Below, one piece after another: positions 63,201 through 64,000 of a DNA stretch of 64,000 bases (positions are counted from its first letter, which is position 1; every line of letters starts with the position of its first letter). The DNA lies in assembly GCA_017962665.1 (NCBI GenBank), contig JAGCUU010000009.1, positions 1-64,000 on the forward strand. The letters are read 5' to 3'. Under the pieces are notes generated by a model. It worked only from the letters and a program-made list of their open reading frames with translations. It made no database searches and was not told where the DNA came from. Origin of the DNA: Bacteroidales bacterium. Its GTDB lineage: Bacteria > Bacteroidota > Bacteroidia > Bacteroidales > P3. The translations under genes were made by a program, and so were the position numbers.

Positions 63201-64000
63201 CCAACGACACGCTGGATTGGATGAACTACGAGTTCACGATGCCGTGTCTGCCCATGACCATCACCTACGAGGAGCCTTACTTTGAGGGCTTCGAGACTAC
63301 AACCTTCCCCTCGGAGTGCTGGCAGAACTTCCACGTCAGTGGTCCTGGAACTTATATCTGGACACGTAACACCTCCACCAGTTACATTCACACTGGTAGC
63401 GGTAGTGCCAAAATACAGGATATGCAGAACCAGACGTTGACCAATCTGGTTTGCCCTCCCATCGCCATTGCTGCCAACGAGGCCAATGGTTATGGTGTTG
63501 AATTCTGGATGTATCGTAACGCTACAGGTACAACCAAAGCCAACGAAGGTGTTCGTGTATGGGCAAGCCATACCAACAGCACCGAGGGTGCCACCCTTTT
63601 GGCTCACGCTCACCGCTACACAGGCTTGGATCCTGTTGTCAGCAGTACGGGCTGGTACAAGTATGAGGCTACCATCCCTCTGACGGGTACCGTCTATATC
63701 ATCTTCGAGGGTGTCTGCGAATATGGTAGCACATCCTATATGGATGATATTACTATTTACAAAGTTCCTACTTGTCCGAGACCCACCAACCTTGCTTCTA
63801 CGATTGGAACTGACGGTGTCAGTGCCACGCTGACTTGGCAGGAGAATAGTGCTTCGGCAGCCGCCAAGTCGGAGGTGCGTTATGCTCCTCATGGCTTAGA
63901 TATTGATGCCTTTGGAACTAGCGTTATCGTTACCACTACCACTGCTAACATTGCCAATCTTGAAGTTGTTCAGCAATATGATTGGAAAGTGCGTAGCATC
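60221..64000 (+). CDS. Large multidomain surface protein (5' part, runs off the window)
   Basis: Open for 1,260 codons without a stop to the right edge. Signal peptide about 1-26 (GITWGQ). After an N-terminal beta domain (about 30-215) come alternating fibronectin III-like modules (motifs such as TYYAYIRAYC, YQAYVRAVCGSEYTDWVGP and QWQVRYGI/QWQVRWAL) and jelly-roll cleaved-adhesin-type modules that end with IDNVSV or MDDITIY. An EDSYGDGWNGA module sits near residue 585; its Asp-rich loop could bind calcium. Such proteins are usual type IX secretion cargo with a C-terminal sorting domain, which would lie beyond the window. Highly C-ending codon use suggests strong expression. Probably adhesion or proteolysis on the cell surface. 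Confidence 0.85.
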   Translation, partial: MKVKNYFWKLFLLAAMLLPGITWGQVAKVSEYDFAADTVAYSSIVGNGGTAWSAADVSNGYTTIAMPFAMQYGQTSIGRGTTLYVSANGYVTTGDAAMTGIVIAPLSATSGFTNIGANTIYTKVESNKVTVEWRKLKIGNNVMSFQLVLTNTGAIKFNYGPMTLSTTAQVFAGMQSSAIDIYCMSTIDNRWDTIVPTYASLTATRTLSPSVHPYYNVDNNQGLCYTFTQPECAKPNSFGAVPGDFNVIFNWTGNGSRYQIKYNEGADFVPQTQGTLIDNLTGSTYTLNNLTQRTTYYAYIRAYCATSGSWSAWRAVADEYFTTGCGYEPLPMTQDFTSIPECWDALASNNDATYTVWLDNNTLRMRAGNESSGYANDVYAVLPKFNANLNNYELDLNVAVENTSYGKLILGYITNINNLSGFVALDTIEGLTTSYQDIVLYLTDYAAIPNGARLALKWSYNDSYWDCFIDQIVVKPQPTCFPISGLQAQVLTPTSAKFTFTDGHSTSTAYQLVYGAPNFDPDGATPVAITNGGSITTLEGSTNYQAYVRAVCGSEYTDWVGPVNFSTPCPVSCQLTFEMEDSYGDGWNGATISLYQNGVLYDEYTLSSGSTGSYNVTLCGGAHYSMVWTSGSYDEECSMEITHNGNTLYMGGAPGAGTFASFKACPACDDPSNLAISSTKVLTWTAGDATQWQVRYGILGSGNYTTLVVNTNTATLPLTGVAGTQYEISVRSICGAGDTNFYINPVYYTMPLSLPYSCDFENGATGFITQSTATNEWIVGTAKSNGGSNGFYVSNDGSSNVYATGSNIAYAYVTLPFETAGDYMVKYDWTANGESTWDFLRVALVPDNVSLITSYSNSYNSTTPSGWIAADGGSKLNLNTNWNTRAEVINITTPGNYKLVFAWMNDGSGEYQPPAAIDNVSVRGLNCNAPTNIALNGDGAVAWTPGNTTQWQVRWALAGSSNYTYAYVSTPSYTNASWTPNTSYTMDIRSICGANDTLDWMNYEFTMPCLPMTITYEEPYFEGFETTTFPSECWQNFHVSGPGTYIWTRNTSTSYIHTGSGSAKIQDMQNQTLTNLVCPPIAIAANEANGYGVEFWMYRNATGTTKANEGVRVWASHTNSTEGATLLAHAHRYTGLDPVVSSTGWYKYEATIPLTGTVYIIFEGVCEYGSTSYMDDITIYKVPTCPRPTNLASTIGTDGVSATLTWQENSASAAAKSEVRYAPHGLDIDAFGTSVIVTTTTANIANLEVVQQYDWKVRSI

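Overview
The window is chromosomal DNA from a member of the Bacteroidales (phylum Bacteroidota). The evidence is seen directly: promoters of the TAnnTTTG type upstream of many genes, few Shine-Dalgarno sites, the acpP-fabF-rnc block, a type-2 PyrF, Bacteroidota-style OmpA, LptD, LptF/G, GldA and SPOR-amidase proteins, and a modular surface protein of the kind exported by type IX secretion. The family cannot be fixed from this window. Most of the content is core housekeeping; no prophage, insertion sequence, rRNA or CRISPR array was seen.

Layout. 1-9.8 kb: tandem tRNA-Lys genes, glmS, a transglutaminase-like lipoprotein with cutC, mazG with a translationally coupled 58-aa peptide gene, and a U32 peptidase-tatC-tatA operon. 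9.9-13.6 kb: aroB, a Cas4-like PD-(D/E)XK protein, lysC, smpB. 13.7-17.2 kb: a three-gene operon (alpha-oxoamine synthase, threonine-synthase-like cysteate synthase, short-chain reductase) that matches sulfonolipid (capnine) base synthesis. 17.2-21.3 kb: hpf, xerC, rpmB-rpsU, ssb, pgi. 21.7-28.5 kb: two OmpA-family proteins, a glycosyltransferase, purN, acpP-fabF-rnc. 28.5-35.4 kb: envelope genes (two beta-barrel candidates, a lipoprotein, a MerR regulator, LptD). 35.6-45.1 kb: SPOR amidase, GldA-like ATPase, pyrF, a membrane protein, a Ser/Arg/Gly-rich secreted protein, an aspartate aminotransferase, recA, relA/spoT. 45.1-51.2 kb: a six-gene heterodisulfide-reductase-like operon headed by a tandem VOC protein. 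51.4-58.9 kb: lptF/G, rseP, dxr, a small membrane protein, a PpiD-like foldase, cdd. 58.9-64 kb: dusB and the first 1,260 codons of a large multidomain surface protein that runs off the right edge.

Two parts deserve most attention. The capnine-type operon predicts that this organism makes sulfonolipids from phosphoserine, sulfite and a fatty acyl thioester; acpP and fabF elsewhere in the window belong to the general acyl supply. The Hdr-like operon encodes cytoplasmic FAD and Fe-S subunits together with a fused membrane/Fe-S subunit. It looks like a complete complex coupling a thiol/disulfide or flavin reaction to the quinone pool, but its substrate is unknown, and the linked VOC protein is the best clue. 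Several intergenic gaps carry patches of short repeated words, and a perfect palindrome lies between the divergent lptD and amidase promoters.
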